A DNA stretch of 64,000 bases from Bretschneidera sinensis (Eukaryota; Streptophyta; Magnoliopsida; Brassicales; Akaniaceae). The DNA lies in NCBI GenBank assembly GCA_023935145.1, contig CM043701.1:71796817-71860816 (forward strand), written 5' to 3'. Numbering within the stretch: position 1 is the stretch's first letter; the number at the start of each line of letters is the position of its first letter. Below are positions 22,153 to 33,999 of the stretch, piece by piece. Both the position numbers and the translations under genes were made by a program. Under the pieces are notes generated by a model, which had not been told where the DNA came from, did no database searches, and saw only the letters and a list, made by a program, of their open reading frames with translations.

Positions 22153-23300
22153 ATGGGTTCAAATTTTGGTATTGAGAAGTTTGATGGAAACAGAGATTTT
22201 TCCCTGTGGAAGCGGAAGATTAAGGCTGTTCTTATGCAACAGAAAGTGGACTTGGCAATTGGAGAAGATGATGATTTTCCAGTAAGTACCACGGAGGACC
22301 AGCGGATTGAGATTAAGAAGATGGCATACAACACCACCTTCTTGCATTTGTCAAATAATGTCACAAAGGAGTGCGGAGACTCAGAAGATCTAGCTGCAAT
22401 TTGGAAGAAACTAGATGAGTTGTTTCTTGCCAAGACTCTCCCTAATAAGAGGTATCTTCGTAAACGAATCTTTGCTTTTAAATTTGATCTTAAGAAAGAG
22501 TTGCAAGATAATCTTGATGCCAAGATGAGGAGTGCATCAAGTGGAAAAAGGTTGTTCATTAAAAGAAAGCCAGTAACTCGGTATGGCAGGAACATCCATG
22601 GCTACTACCGGGACAGAGGTAGAGGAGAAAGCCATGGGAGAGTGCACAACAACAAACATGGCTACTACCAGGATAGAATTAGAGGAGAGAACCATGGGCA
22701 AGCACATTCCAAACTGAGATTTGGAGGGAATAGATGTTACTACTGCCACAAGGAGGGTCATGTCAAGAAAGGTTGCAAGGAGAAGATGAGGGATGAGGGA
22801 AGCAGCTATACCAAGAATGGAGAGGCTTCGGTTGCCAAAATAGAACAGCAAGATAATGATGTTCTTGTTGTGTGCTCGGATGTGCGCAAGGGGCAAGAAG
22901 GCAGCGGGAAATGGATCTTGGATACCGGGTGCATTCATCACATGTGCCCTCACAGGGATTGGTTAAAGAATTTCAAAGAAACCAATGATGGAAGGGTCTT
23001 CTTGGGGAACGATAATTCTTGCCAAGTGAGGGGGATAGGAGACATCCAGTTGAGGATGTTTGATGGAGTCACAAGGCTACTGCGAAATGTGAGGTATCTT
23101 TCGGATTTGAAGAGGAATTTGATCTCATTAGGGCAGCTGGATTCCATGGGCTACACATGCAAAGTAGAGGGAGAAAAGATCAAGGTGGCCAAGGGATCTT
23201 TGGTAGTGATTAAGGCAGCAATAAAGGATGGACTTTATAAGATGATCGGAGAGACAGAAATCAATGATCAAGCAGCAAGCTTAATGGCTGAGTGGATAAG
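22153..23300 (+). pseudogene. gag: Gag and protease of element G
   Basis: Starts at ATG 22153 (MGSNFGIEKFDGNRDFSLW), a copia Gag N-terminus. Gag runs to LKKELQDNLDAK, then jumps to a basic Arg/Gly/Tyr-rich linker, so roughly 80 central residues of the family's Gag appear deleted in frame. A zinc knuckle CYYCHKEGHVKKGC and the protease site WILDTGCIHHMC follow. The linker carries a duplicated GYYRDRGRGESHG motif. A frameshift near 23290-23300 separates it from the integrase frame. Confidence 0.88.
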
Positions 23301-26039
23301 GCAGCCCTTTGGCACACTCGCTTGGGACACATGAGCGAAAAAGACCTGCAAGTTCTTAGCAAGGATGGCCTACTTAGTGGAGACAAAGTAGAGAAACTTG
23401 ATTTCTGCGAGTGTTGCGTTCTTGGGAAGCAACACCGGGTTAGCTTCAACACTGGAGTGCACAAGTCTAAGGGGATTCTTGACTACATTCATTCAGACCT
23501 TTGGGGACCAACAAGGACACCAACACATGGAGGTAACTTTTACTTTCTGTCTTTAATTGATGATTATTCAAGAAAAGTGTGGGTTTATTTGCTTAGAAAT
23601 AAATCAGATGCATTGAATAAATTTGTTATATAGAAAAAGTTGCTGGAGACTCAAACGGGTAGGGTAGTTAAAGCTTTATGAACCGATAATGGCTTAGAAT
23701 TTTGTAATATGGATTTTGATAAATTCTGTGAATTAGACGACCTTCTAAGGCATAGAACGGTTGTAAAAATCTCTCAGCAAAATGGAGTTGTTGAGAGGAT
23801 GAATAGAACTCTTATGAAAAAAGTTAGGTGCATTTTAATAGGATCCGGTTTACCAAAATATTTTTGGGGGGAAGCTGTGTCCACTGCTGCATACTTGGTA
23901 AATAGATCATCCTCTAGAGCTTTAGAGCTCAAGACTCCCATGGAGATGTGGAGTGGAAAACCCCTTGAGTTGAGCAACCTTAGGACTTTTGGATGTGCTG
24001 CTTATGCACATCAAAAGGATGATAAACTTAACCCAAGGTATAGAAAATGTGTGTTTCTAGGGTATGGTGATGGGGTTAAGGGATATAGGTTGTGGTCCTT
24101 AGAAAAGAAGGGCATGAAACTCATAATAAGTAGGGATGTTATTTTTAATGAATTGTTATTTCCCTACTTGGAGAAAACTAACCCTGCAGGGGCTAGTGAG
24201 CAAACCAGTTCGGTATTTGTGGAGCATAGCATCAAAGAGAATTCAGTTCAGGTAGAGCAAGGAAAGCAAGAGGGTTCAGACCAGGTAGAGCCCATTGATG
24301 AATGCCAAGCTCAGGGCACTTAAGAGAAGGCTGAACCAGAAGAGGTTAATGCAGCAAGTCAGAATGACTACCAACTCACAAGGGACCTAGGAAGGAGGGT
24401 GGTTAGACCACCTTTGAGATATGGGTTTGCGAATGCTAATGTAGCAGCTCCTTGGACAGAAAGAGAGGTTGAACCAGAAACTTACATGGATGCCATGGAG
24501 TGTAAGGATTTGTCAAAGTGGCAGTTAGTTATGGAGGAAGAAATTGATTCTTTGAGGAAGAAAAACTCTTGGGAATTGGTACCCAAACCAAAAAAGTATA
24601 GAATTGTGGATTGTAGATAGATCTACAAGATCAAAGAAGGGAATAATCCAGGGGATGAAATCTGATATAAAGCTAGGCTGGTGGCAAAGGGGTTCACACA
24701 AAAAGAAGGCATAGATTTCAACGAAATCTTCTCACAGGTTGTGAAGTACAAGACGATACGGATAGTATTGGAAATGGTGGTCCAATTTGATTGGGAAATT
24801 GAGCAAATGGATGTGAAGACAACATTCTTATATGGAGGGCTTGATGAGACCATCTACATGAGACAATCCGAAGGCTGTGAGGAACGAAGGCAGGGAGAGT
24901 TGGTGTGCAAATTGAAGAAATCTCTCTATGGCTTGAAGCTATCACCTCAGCAATGGAATAAGAGGTTTGATTCCTTTGTAATCAGCTTGGGTTTCATGAG
25001 GAGCTACTATGATTCGTGCTTGTACTACAAGGGGCAGAAGGTTGTGGAAGTGGTGATCATCCTCATCTATGTTGATGATATGTTGCTGGTTGGGAGCAGC
25101 ATGGAGAGGATAAGAAAATTGAAGGCTCAACTCAATGAGGAGTTTGAGATGAAGGATCTTGGCCATGCACAGAAGATCCTTGGGATGTGTATCATCCGAG
25201 AAAGAGAGAGAAACAAATTGAAGATCTCTTAAACTTCCTACATAGAGAAGATGATATCTAAGTTCTCTATGGAAGATAGCAAACTAGTGAAGGTTCCCGT
25301 TGCTGGACATTTCAAGTTCTCCAGTGATCAATGTCCAAGATCAGAGGTGGAGAAGAAGGAAATGGAAAAGGTCTTTTACTCTAGTGCGGTTGGTTCAGTT
25401 ATGTTCACCATGGTAAGCACTAGACCAGATATTGCTCATGCAATAAGTGTCCTCAGTAGGTTTATGAGTAATCTCAAAAAGGAGCATTGGCTTGGGATGA
25501 AGTGGTTGCTGAGGCGCTTGAAAGGAAGCCCAGAAGTAGGGCTGATTTATAAGAAGAAGGGTAACTCCATCTGTCTTGAAGGTTATACGACTTCGGACTA
25601 TGGAGCAGACCGGGATAAAATAAGATCGATTACCTCCTACTTATTCAACTTAAACGGATGTTGTGTAAGTTGGAAGGCTCAGTTGCAGCCGGTGGTAGCA
25701 CTCTCAATAACCAAGGCTGAGTACATAGCGGCTACAGAACCCATTAAAGAGGCTATGTGGTGCAAAGGGTTGTTGGAAGAGTTGAAGGTCCTGGAAGAGC
25801 AGGTGGTGGTGTATTCGGATAGTCAAAGTGCATTGCGCTTGTGTAAAAATCCAATGTTCCATGAGAGGACAAAGCACATGGATGTTCGGTATCATTTCAT
25901 TTGAGAAAATGTTACGGAAGGATGCATCCATGTGGAAAAGGTAGCTACGGAAGAAAATCCTGCTGATTTAGGCACCAAGGTTCTACCTCTAAGTAAGTTC
26001 AATCATTTCCTTGGACTACTTAGGATTGGAGTCGGTTGA
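23292..26039 (+). pseudogene. pol: pol of element G: integrase, RT, RNase H
   Basis: A single register holds the GAG-pre-integrase zinc motif (WHTRLGHMS...CECCVLGK), integrase core with DLWGP, TDNGLEF and GVVERMNRT, RT with catalytic YVDD at 25068-25079, and RNase H with SITKAEYIA and YSDSQSA, ending at GLLRIGVG. In-frame stops occur near 23631, 23679, 24321, 24618, 24663, 25230 and 25902. Most sit where the family has Trp, Gln or Arg, i.e. TGG, CAA or CGA turned into stops. No frameshift within 2.7 kb. Confidence 0.9.
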
Positions 26040-26101
26040 TATGATGACTCAAGATGAGTTTGGATCATGAAGTTCTCTGCACAATGGTTTGGGTTTAAAT
26101 G

Positions 26102-26138
26102 CTTAGACAAAGGTAGATATTGTTGGTATTTGTCTAAG
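26102..26138 (+). other. Polypurine region and hairpin at G 3' LTR boundary
   Basis: CTTAGACAAA (26102-26111) and TTTGTCTAAG (26129-26138) are perfect inverted repeats spanning the junction at 26120/26121. The purine stretch before the LTR (AAAGGTAGA) is the only PPT candidate and is weak. Confidence 0.5.
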
Positions 26139-27092
26139 GTTTAAACTCGGTTAAGGTTTAAACAAGAGATGGAAGAATGAATTTTAGCATGTTAAAGGAG
26201 TGCACACAAGTGTGCGCCTCACTTTGGGTGTATGCACACCTCTCCTTTCAGCAAGACAAAGAAGTGTGCACATCTTTGAAGGGTCCAGCATTAGTGTGCA
26301 CCATAGCCTTGCTCCTCCCAAGCTGCAGCACCCTGTAAGTGAGGATTCTGGAGGAAGGCCAAGGCCGCGGCGCTCCCTACCAAGGCCGCGATGCCCAGAA
26401 AGTGGTGCAAAGGTGTTTTGCCCAAGGCCGCAGCGCGCCCTGTTGGAGGCATAGGCGCTAGGCACACTGGTGCACGCATGATTAACTTGATTCAGCCTTT
26501 TGTTAAGTGCATGGGTGCAAGTCCAAAATGCACAACATTATTAGGATTGATGGAGGGCCATGGTTGATTGGTCATCAAGATCTAAGGGTGGAGAATGACA
26601 CTCAAGATTGATCAAGAAGTAGGTGCACTATATAAAGGGTGACCTAGCTTCATTCTTAACAAGAATTAATTGAGAGATTACAAGAGATACATTGTCACAT
26701 ACAAGAGAGAATTGTGTGAGAGTGCAAAGACACAAAACATAAGAGGGACTCAGTGTAGAGAGGCTGGTTGTAAAGAGAGAGTAGCATAGAATTGATAAAG
26801 AGCATTGTAATAGTTCTTATCATCTTCTTTCTTCTCTTCTTGGTTTCTTCAAGAACTTGAGCTTCTTGGAGAGGGGTTGCTATAATTGTAAAAGAACCAT
26901 TGATTTAGTGCAAAGAGTTCAGAAGAACTCACGGGGACGTAAGCCATTGCCGAACCTCGATAACAAATCGTTTGTCTTCTTTCTTTCTTTGATTTTTGTT
27001 CCTGTTTTCGATTCCAAATCTTTACAAGTCATTCTAGACTTGGGTGTTTGGAAGATCACCACCTGGGCATCTTGTCAAGGTGATTTTCAACA
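26121..27092 (+). repeat. 3' LTR of element G
   Basis: 972 bp, matching 20692-21662 with scattered substitutions (several percent by eye), ending CAACA directly before the TSD CTTGG. Confidence 0.93.
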
Positions 27093-27097
27093 CTTGG

Positions 27098-27767
27098 CAA
27101 AAGAATTTCTAAGCTATGACTTAATTAAATCATATAGAACATTCTCTCTCTTTTACTGAGAGTGATGGATCCTTTATTGGTCATACATAATTATTATCCT
27201 TTGTGACCTATCATTAGAATCATATTTAAGTAGTATCAAAGTATGATAACCTATACACAAGGCATATATGGTGCCTCAAGTCCAATGATCACTTGTATAA
27301 CTACAATGTAAGAATTCCTATTGAAAGCCATTAAAATTTCTATTATGAATTTCTTAGTTGAGTCAGTTTGATGTACATGTTCTCTAACAAGCATCTATAT
27401 AACTTTTTTTAGTGTCTCATACAATAGGGACCATGAGATCAATCACCCTAAACCTCTTGAGAAAACATAGTATGTATTAATCTATCAGAATTCACTAATT
27501 CTCTTTTCAATGATCCTATGATTAAGAACATTTAATAATAAAGTTTAAGAAAATACATCTCACTAGTATGATCTCTTCAAAATGCTTATTTTCCTTACTC
27601 TTATTGTATGAGTTTTATCATGTAATGCACATGCAATGATTTGTATTGAACATGATAAATAAAAAATTCCATAATTATTATTTATTGTCAATAAATGAAT
27701 AAGATTAATTACAAGTAACATATCCATAACATCAAATGCTATTGACTTGTAGAGCATACTACTATCA
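27098..27767 (-). repeat. H LTR, second segment
   Basis: Resumes with CAAAAGAATTTCTAAG, matching CAAAGAATTTCCAAGG in the F LTR (33280), and continues alongside F through AACAAGCATCTATATAAC to ATGCTATTG..CTATCA. With the first segment it makes an LTR of about 1.56 kb, close to F's 1.62 kb. The end at 27767 was set by comparison with F. Confidence 0.72.
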
Positions 27768-29315
27768 TGGTTAACCATAAATCATATTATCATGAAGCTT
27801 CTAGATGTCATATGAATCATAAAATCACGTTAAAAGTCATACAAACACATAAACATATCAAAGGAACAAAATCGAAAGCAAAAAAAATAAAAAGGGAAAA
27901 GTCACTTGTCTGGCTGCCACTTTGAAATGGAGGACAGATCAAATCACCACTTCAAAGTGGTCCCTGCCACTTTGAACTAGTTGTTGGAATTCTTGTCCGA
28001 GGGTCGTGTCAAGCTTCATATTTTTTATTCAAACCCTTGATTCAACAAGTCTTATCTTAAAAGAACAATCATTGAACTTTAAACAATCATATATAAATAT
28101 ATATGATTCACCAAACAAACTTACACAAAAAACAAAGCAAGAAATAATTAATTAAAACCAAACTAGATAGCAAAATATGAAAGAGAGATATACTAGAAAG
28201 TTTACCGAGTTTATTCCTTAATCGCACATAGAACTCTTCCGAAGATCATTGGATTGTGTCCTTGGATCTTCCTTAAGTAGCCTTGCATGGAATTTTAAGG
28301 TAGAAAAATCTTCTCCTTACTCAAAATTGGGCAGTTATCTCTTTGGAAGTTCTCAAGAAGATGTCGTTGTTATACTTTTGATCGGTGAATAAACAATACG
28401 TTGTTCTTCGCTTACCGTCATCAAAGAATCAATGAAACATGAAAATAAAACCCTTTTGATGAAGGATCTTGGTTGGGTATTAAGTGGGGCTGTGTTTTTT
28501 ATTTATTTATTTTAGATGAGTGTTTTGAGGATAAGGTTTGTGTTTTGGTGTGGAGGCAAGCACAAATCCGAAAATTGGTGTTTTGGTAACTAGGGTTTGT
28601 GTAGGAATTCAAGATCTGAAAAGAATGAAGAGCCTCCTCCTTTTTAAGGATGTTAAAAGGGATAAGAGGTCTTATTATGGTTAGTAACAAGCTATGGCCT
28701 TCATTGAGAGAATAGACAAGCGTTTAATGACTTTCCAAATCTAATTCACGCACTAATTAGGAAAGGAGGTAGATTTTGGACCCTGAATTGAAATGGTCCG
28801 TGAGAACTCATACAGATGATTTTGGGGCTGTCATTGAATTTTATGGACAGATCAAAGAGTATTATTTCAATTCCAAGTTATTTTATATGTAAATTCATCA
28901 CGGATTTTAAATGGGATTCAAAACACTAAAACTGGTCAGTTTTAACACTGTTTCGATAAATAGTTAAGTTCTCACTCATCTCTTATCGAATCAAGGCTTA
29001 TAATATATCATTGGAAAGATAATTTAAATTTCTATTTTTATGAAGAAGTATAGGTTTTCAAGTGTTTGGGATAAAATAATATTAAGCTCGAAATTCAGGT
29101 TCTCAAAACAGCGAAAATGGGTCTTTTGGGAAAAGTCATCTTTTGTGGCTTAGGAATTATCTTATTCTCTTGTATCAATAAAAATTTGACATGGTAAGCA
29201 CCTAAACTCAGCGAGGAATAAACCTTAATCATATATGATAACTCTTCACCTTAGTTGTTTTCTTAAAGTTCCAAGAAAATAGATTAACATTTATCTATGG
29301 TAAAAAATTCAGTGT
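27768..29315. other. AT-rich DNA with CCACTTTGAAGTGG-type palindromes
   Basis: No convincing gene. Positions 27918-27980 hold three copies of a palindrome built on CCACTT(T/C)(G/A)AAGTGG in alternating orientation. The rest looks like the degraded body of the same locus as the PMD fragment at 31558. Confidence 0.5.
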
Positions 29316-29546
29316 CTACACATAGACATGCCTATTAGGTTCGCAAAAGTGATAAATCATTCTCAAGAGCTCACGATCGATATTCACTTGATAGAATGAG
29401 AACATTTCATCCAAGTTGAAAACATTGAAGTTGAAGTGAGGAATTTCTTGTGAATTATGGAACCAAAGCTTGAATCTAGCATCCAAAAATGTCTCTATGG
29501 TGTTTAAAGAGAGACTCTCAAGTTTCTGATGTCCCAAGACATTCAC
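29316..29546 (-). pseudogene. Fragment of a transposon-associated plant protein
   Basis: 76-residue minus-strand frame (LESLSLNTIETFLDARFKLWF, HFNFNVFNLDEMF, LLRMIYHFCEPNRHVYV). It recalls the N-terminal parts of large plant proteins found beside PMD-type transposon genes, but I cannot name the family with certainty. The frame is closed by stops on both sides. Confidence 0.35.
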
Positions 29547-31557
29547 TAATTTAAAGGGGTTTAGAGAAGTCTTAGATCAAATAGGATGAAGAATAGAAGT
29601 TTAGAGAAGTCCTATTTCAAGTAGAATAAGGAAAGCACAAAAATTGTAAATTGCATCAAAATAGAAAGCTGATGACACGCCACTTCAAAATGGCAGTTTG
29701 TGTGGCTTGCCATTTCAAAGTGGTAGCTCCTCCATGTGTTGTCTCATGAGTTTTGTTTCGAGATTAATTTGACTTTCTTTCATTCATACATTCATCACTA
29801 CCATTCTCATGTTCATTTCAATTGTAAAAATATGCATCATAAGCATTCAATCATGTACATCATCTTTTGATTTTCGAAGTCAAGTCATTACATTGGTCTT
29901 AATTAGACACAAGTTCAAGAGGAAATCCAAAAAGAAAACAAATTTTTCACTTGCATTCATATGCATCCATGCATAATCATTTTATATTCTAATTAAACAT
30001 CACACATAATTAAGTTCATACATGAATCGTAGCATCCATCCATCCACTGCAAAGTTCAATTTGTTCATGTAGGTACAAATTCAAATTTATGGAATCAACA
30101 CCTCCTCTTCAACATCCTATGAGCTCAAGCCAAGCTATCTACCAATACCTCGTCAGACTGAATGCCATCACTATCCTTATCATCATCCTCATACTCTGAT
30201 TCCTTTGGTCCATGAAAAGAAGAAGCTCTAGCAATCGAGCTAGGGTTACGACCCTTGAAAGTCCTCATGTGTCTAGTTTGACACTGCCTCTCAAGATACT
30301 CATGAAAAGAAGAATTTGTGTTAATGCATGAGTGCAATAAAGATAATGTACTAATAGATCAAAAGGTGTAAGAATTTCAAAATTCAAGCTTGTGTCTGAG
30401 CCAATTTGTTTCTAGTATTCAATCTTAGCTTAATGACAAAGATCTCAGTCCACCCATCATTGTTAGAAGTTCATTCACCTTAGCTCTGGAATTTGTTTCA
30501 AGTAATCTCAAAGTTTTTAGTAAACAAGCAGTGTGCAAAGTTTAGTGTGTGCAAGCAGCAATATGTGGTAAACTTACTGACTCGATATCTTTACTGATAG
30601 AATAACTAGGAAGTGAAGTATTAGGTTTGATAGGCAAGCGGCAAATCTCATCAGAATCCAAAAAAGGTAACTTTATATCTCATGGCATTGGAAGATCATA
30701 GTCTTGATGCACCCCTTGCTTCTGATAGGCAGATACAATGGAAGCATGACTAAGGGCACCCTCAGTCTACAAAAAAAGTCAATTGTGATAAAAAAAAGAT
30801 TAGCAACCGTAGACAACTGAATGTGAGGTGATTCAGTGAGAGAGATGTTATACCAAGGTAAAAGGCTGCATGAGCTGAGATGTTGCAAATGCTTCATAAA
30901 AGATACCAGAAGTATCAAACCAAATATGTGCAGGCCATCTTGCATGCCCTCTTTAATAGTGTGTATAACAAAGTAGAAGTCTATCAATATGGTATATGGT
31001 AGGTGGAGGATAGCTAGGAACTCTAAGCTCTGAATATCCATAACTATGGACTAAGACTTTCTCTCGCCAAGGTACCATGACCCCCAGGTGTTGGAAGCAA
31101 GATACGTCTCTCATTCTCTATTATGCCCTTTATCACGAAATCTAGCCATGTCTCTTTTGGTCCCATGGGTCTCTAATCATCTATAAGTTATTAAAGGGGC
31201 AAATGTTAATAAGCTAATACACACGCAAATATCTCATTGACAATAAAAGATTAAAAGCTCACAATTTCTATTGAGATATTTGCCACTTTCTTCAGATCAC
31301 GTGATTTGCTTTTGTTGTGTTCTACCTAGTAAGTCTAGAAATAAAGTTGGTTGCAACGATGCTACAACCATCATGGTGAAATACTCTTATGCCCAAATCT
31401 ACACATGTCACAAACTCATGAGAACCCAAATGCAAACATAATTCCAACGAGAGAAAACAAGTGTGAGAAAGTACCTCCCAACAAAGTGTTGAACCACATT
31501 TGACCCTCTAGATACCATATTCACACCCAAGTATAGAAATCCCAATGCCTCTTCTAC
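29547..31557. other. Degenerate region between the two PMD-locus fragments
   Basis: Short minus-strand frames (30125-30337, ending in an acidic EYEDDDKDSDG stretch; 30673-31041) may be remains of the same gene body. A second pair of CCACTTTGAAGTGG-like palindromes is at 29682-29732. Nothing else is recognisable. Confidence 0.35.
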
Positions 31558-32110
31558 TTAATTATAGCTTTTGATCTTGTCTAAGTCTTTCAATGAGCTC
31601 AAATAGTGCAAGTGCATGGTGTTATTGAAAGTAGCAAACAATATTCTACGAATATGGAAAACGATAAATGTGCATGCAATTTGAGCACATTCCTTCTTGG
31701 TTCTCCCTATTTTGTACTTATACATGTCCCTCAAAGTTTTATAAGAGATAGTATTCTCTCCATGTGATGATAATGGTTCTCCAACAAGGGGCATCACTAC
31801 TTTTGAGTATATTGGAATCATACTCCAAAGGAACTCTATCCATGCCAAAGAAATAATCATTGCAAAGTCAACTGGGGTCAAAACGGCTTCTATTTTGTCA
31901 AAGTGAAAGGTATGTATTACATCCCACCATCTCTCAAAGAGGAACCTCAACAAAGAAACTTCTTATACCGTTTGTGCAATGATTCGATGAAGCCTTAGAA
32001 TCCGACATTGTCAACAATATTTTTTAACCTTTTGGGTAAGTCCTCATACCACTTCTTTTCATCATGAAAATTTCTATATGATGTTAGGCGAGTCTAGAAA
32101 AATACATTGA
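31558..32110 (-). pseudogene. Plant mobile domain (PMD) fragment
   Basis: Minus-strand protein pieces in order: WYEDLPKRLKNIVDNVGF, then, after stops, LLRFLFERWWDVIHTFHF and LTPVDFAMIISLAWIE. The ERWWD.THTFHF..GE.T.TP.DFA block is the hallmark of the plant mobile domain (aminotransferase-like PMD, also in PP7-like and MAIN-like proteins), which is carried by several transposon groups. At least two in-frame stops lie in 31954-32060. It is a broken fragment. Confidence 0.6.
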
Positions 32111-32179
32111 ACATGTTAGGAGTTTCATTCAACCAAAGTAGGAAGAGAAAAAAAGAAAAACAAAGCAAGCTATTTCTAC

Positions 32180-32268
32180 CCACCATTTCAAAGTGGTAGA
32201 TTAGGGCAAACCACCACTCCAAAGGGGCGGGTGGTAGCAAAATGCCACTTTGAAGTAGCCTTCAAGTT
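32180..32268. repeat. Palindromic CCACTTTGAAGTGG-type cluster
   Basis: CCATTTCAAAGTGG, a GC-changed relative (CCACTCCAAAGGGG inside ACCACC...GGTGGT), and CCACTTTGAAGTAG within 90 bases. The same motif clusters at 27918-27980 and 29682-29732. Confidence 0.7.
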
Positions 32269-32362
32269 TAACTTTCCATATTTTATGTTTTAAAATTCAT
32301 GCATGCATGCTTATGTTTCTATGATCATAAAGTGTCTCTAACGTATTTCAAAGCATGAAAAA

Positions 32363-33983
32363 TGTAACTTTACTAGTATAGGAATGCAACGGAAGTTTAA
32401 ATTTTTTCAAACAGATAAACTTAATCTCAAGAAAACTCTCTACGGATCTATTAAATTGAGATAAAAAAAAAATCTTCACATGAGGTTATGGTTTATAACT
32501 TTATGGAGATTTTAATTGAAATTTTGGAGACGGTTCACGAGCTGATCAAATGTCCGACCTATAAAGTATCTGCACGAACAACCAAGAATGAAAATATTAT
32601 TCTTTCAGATGTCGAACACCACACGTGGAGGAGCTAGGGGGTGACTGAAAATCCTTGAGTGCTAGTTTTAGGAAATTTGGCTATGTAGAGAGAGAAAGAG
32701 TTTGATTTAATCTTACAACTCAATTATCATCATTAGGGTTTCTATAAATAGAAGCCCTTTATATACAACCTTTCTCCTAAAATCTCTAAGATTTTTAAAA
32801 TTACAATTAAACCCCTAATTTAATTTAGAAATTACTCTATTATCCCTTTAATTTGTTTTATTCTTGCAATTTCTCTATTGTGTGTGACCTATAGGTTCAA
32901 TAGTGCATTTGTAGTAGGTCGTAACTTTTACATAACAATTAAACCCTATCCAATTAATTAAAACTACTTTTAGTTCTCATTTTAATTAAGATTTTATCAC
33001 GATTAAATATTAAAGGCTTCTACAAGTCAAGATTGACACCTGACACCTAGCAGTATGTTATGGCTACTCAGGTAATATGAATTTAATATGAACTTTTTTG
33101 CTGTCAATTACCATGCAATTTAATCCTTCTATCATGTAAGCCCTTGATAAAACCTAAGGTATAAAACTACTACCAAATCTTTAATATTTAATCACATGTA
33201 TCTTGATTTCAAGTTCATAATTTAAATGGTGGAAGTAGAAACTCCATTCTATTTTCCACCCCACCTTGGTCAAAGAATTTCCAAGGTTTGACTTAATTAG
33301 ATCACATAGGCATTCTCGCACTTTTACTGATTGTGATGGATTCTCTATTATACACTCACATACTTCCATGTATAAGTGGCCATACTCAATCACAACTTTT
33401 ATGTTGTCCATGATTAGAACCACATTTAAGTAGCATCAAATCATGATAACCTATAGACAAGGCATCCATAGTACCTGAAGTCTAAGGATCACTTGCACAA
33501 TTGCAACACAAGAACTCTTATTAACAGCCAGTAAAATGTCCATTAGTAATTATTTAAGTCAAGTCAGTTCGGTGTACCTATTCTTTAACAAGCACCTATA
33601 TAACTTGTTTTAGTGTCTCACACACTAGCGACCATGAGATTAATCACCCTAAACTCCTTAAAGAAATATAGTATCTACAAATATATCCATATTCACTAAT
33701 GTCATTTTTAGTGATCCTATTATTAGAAACATTTAAGAATAAAGCATAAATAAATACATCTCATTAGCATGATCTCATCAGCATGATCTCATCATGTGCT
33801 TATTTCCATTGTTTATATTCTATAAGCTTTATCATGTAAACACATGTAATGTGATTTGTAATGAACACAATAAATATTATAATACCATAAATAAATATTT
33901 ATTTTCAATAAATGATTAAGATTAGCTATAAGTAATATGCCTAAACATCAAATGCTATTGGTTTATAGGGCACACTATTAACA
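32363..33983 (-). repeat. 3' LTR of element F
   Basis: 1,621 bp; in minus orientation it starts TGTTAATAGTGTGCCC directly after the PPT and ends at 32363 with ...AGTTACA. Aligned by eye with H (19799-20691 plus 27098-27767). Confidence 0.8.
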
Positions 33984-33998
33984 ACCTCCCACTTTCAC
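33984..33998 (-). other. Polypurine tract of element F
   Basis: On the minus strand AAAGTGGGAGGT lies next to the LTR start; this purine run primes plus-strand synthesis in copia elements. Confidence 0.75.
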
Positions 33999-33999
33999 T

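Larger units (their letters stand above)
20692..27092 (+). mobile_element. Element G: Ty1/copia retrotransposon (Tork-like)
   Basis: 6,401 bp with perfect TSDs CTTGG (20687-20691, 27093-27097). LTRs are TGTTGGTATTTGTC...CAACA. Order of domains is Gag, zinc knuckle, protease, integrase, RT, RNase H, which defines copia. It split an older copia LTR (H). Motifs fit the Tork/Tnt1 side of plant copia elements; the exact lineage is unsure. The pol frame stays in register but is pierced by stops, and Gag has an internal deletion. Confidence 0.93.

Noticed and set aside
22537..22953. 138-residue minus-strand frame opposite G gag
   Set aside because: Antisense shadow of the Gag linker and zinc knuckle.
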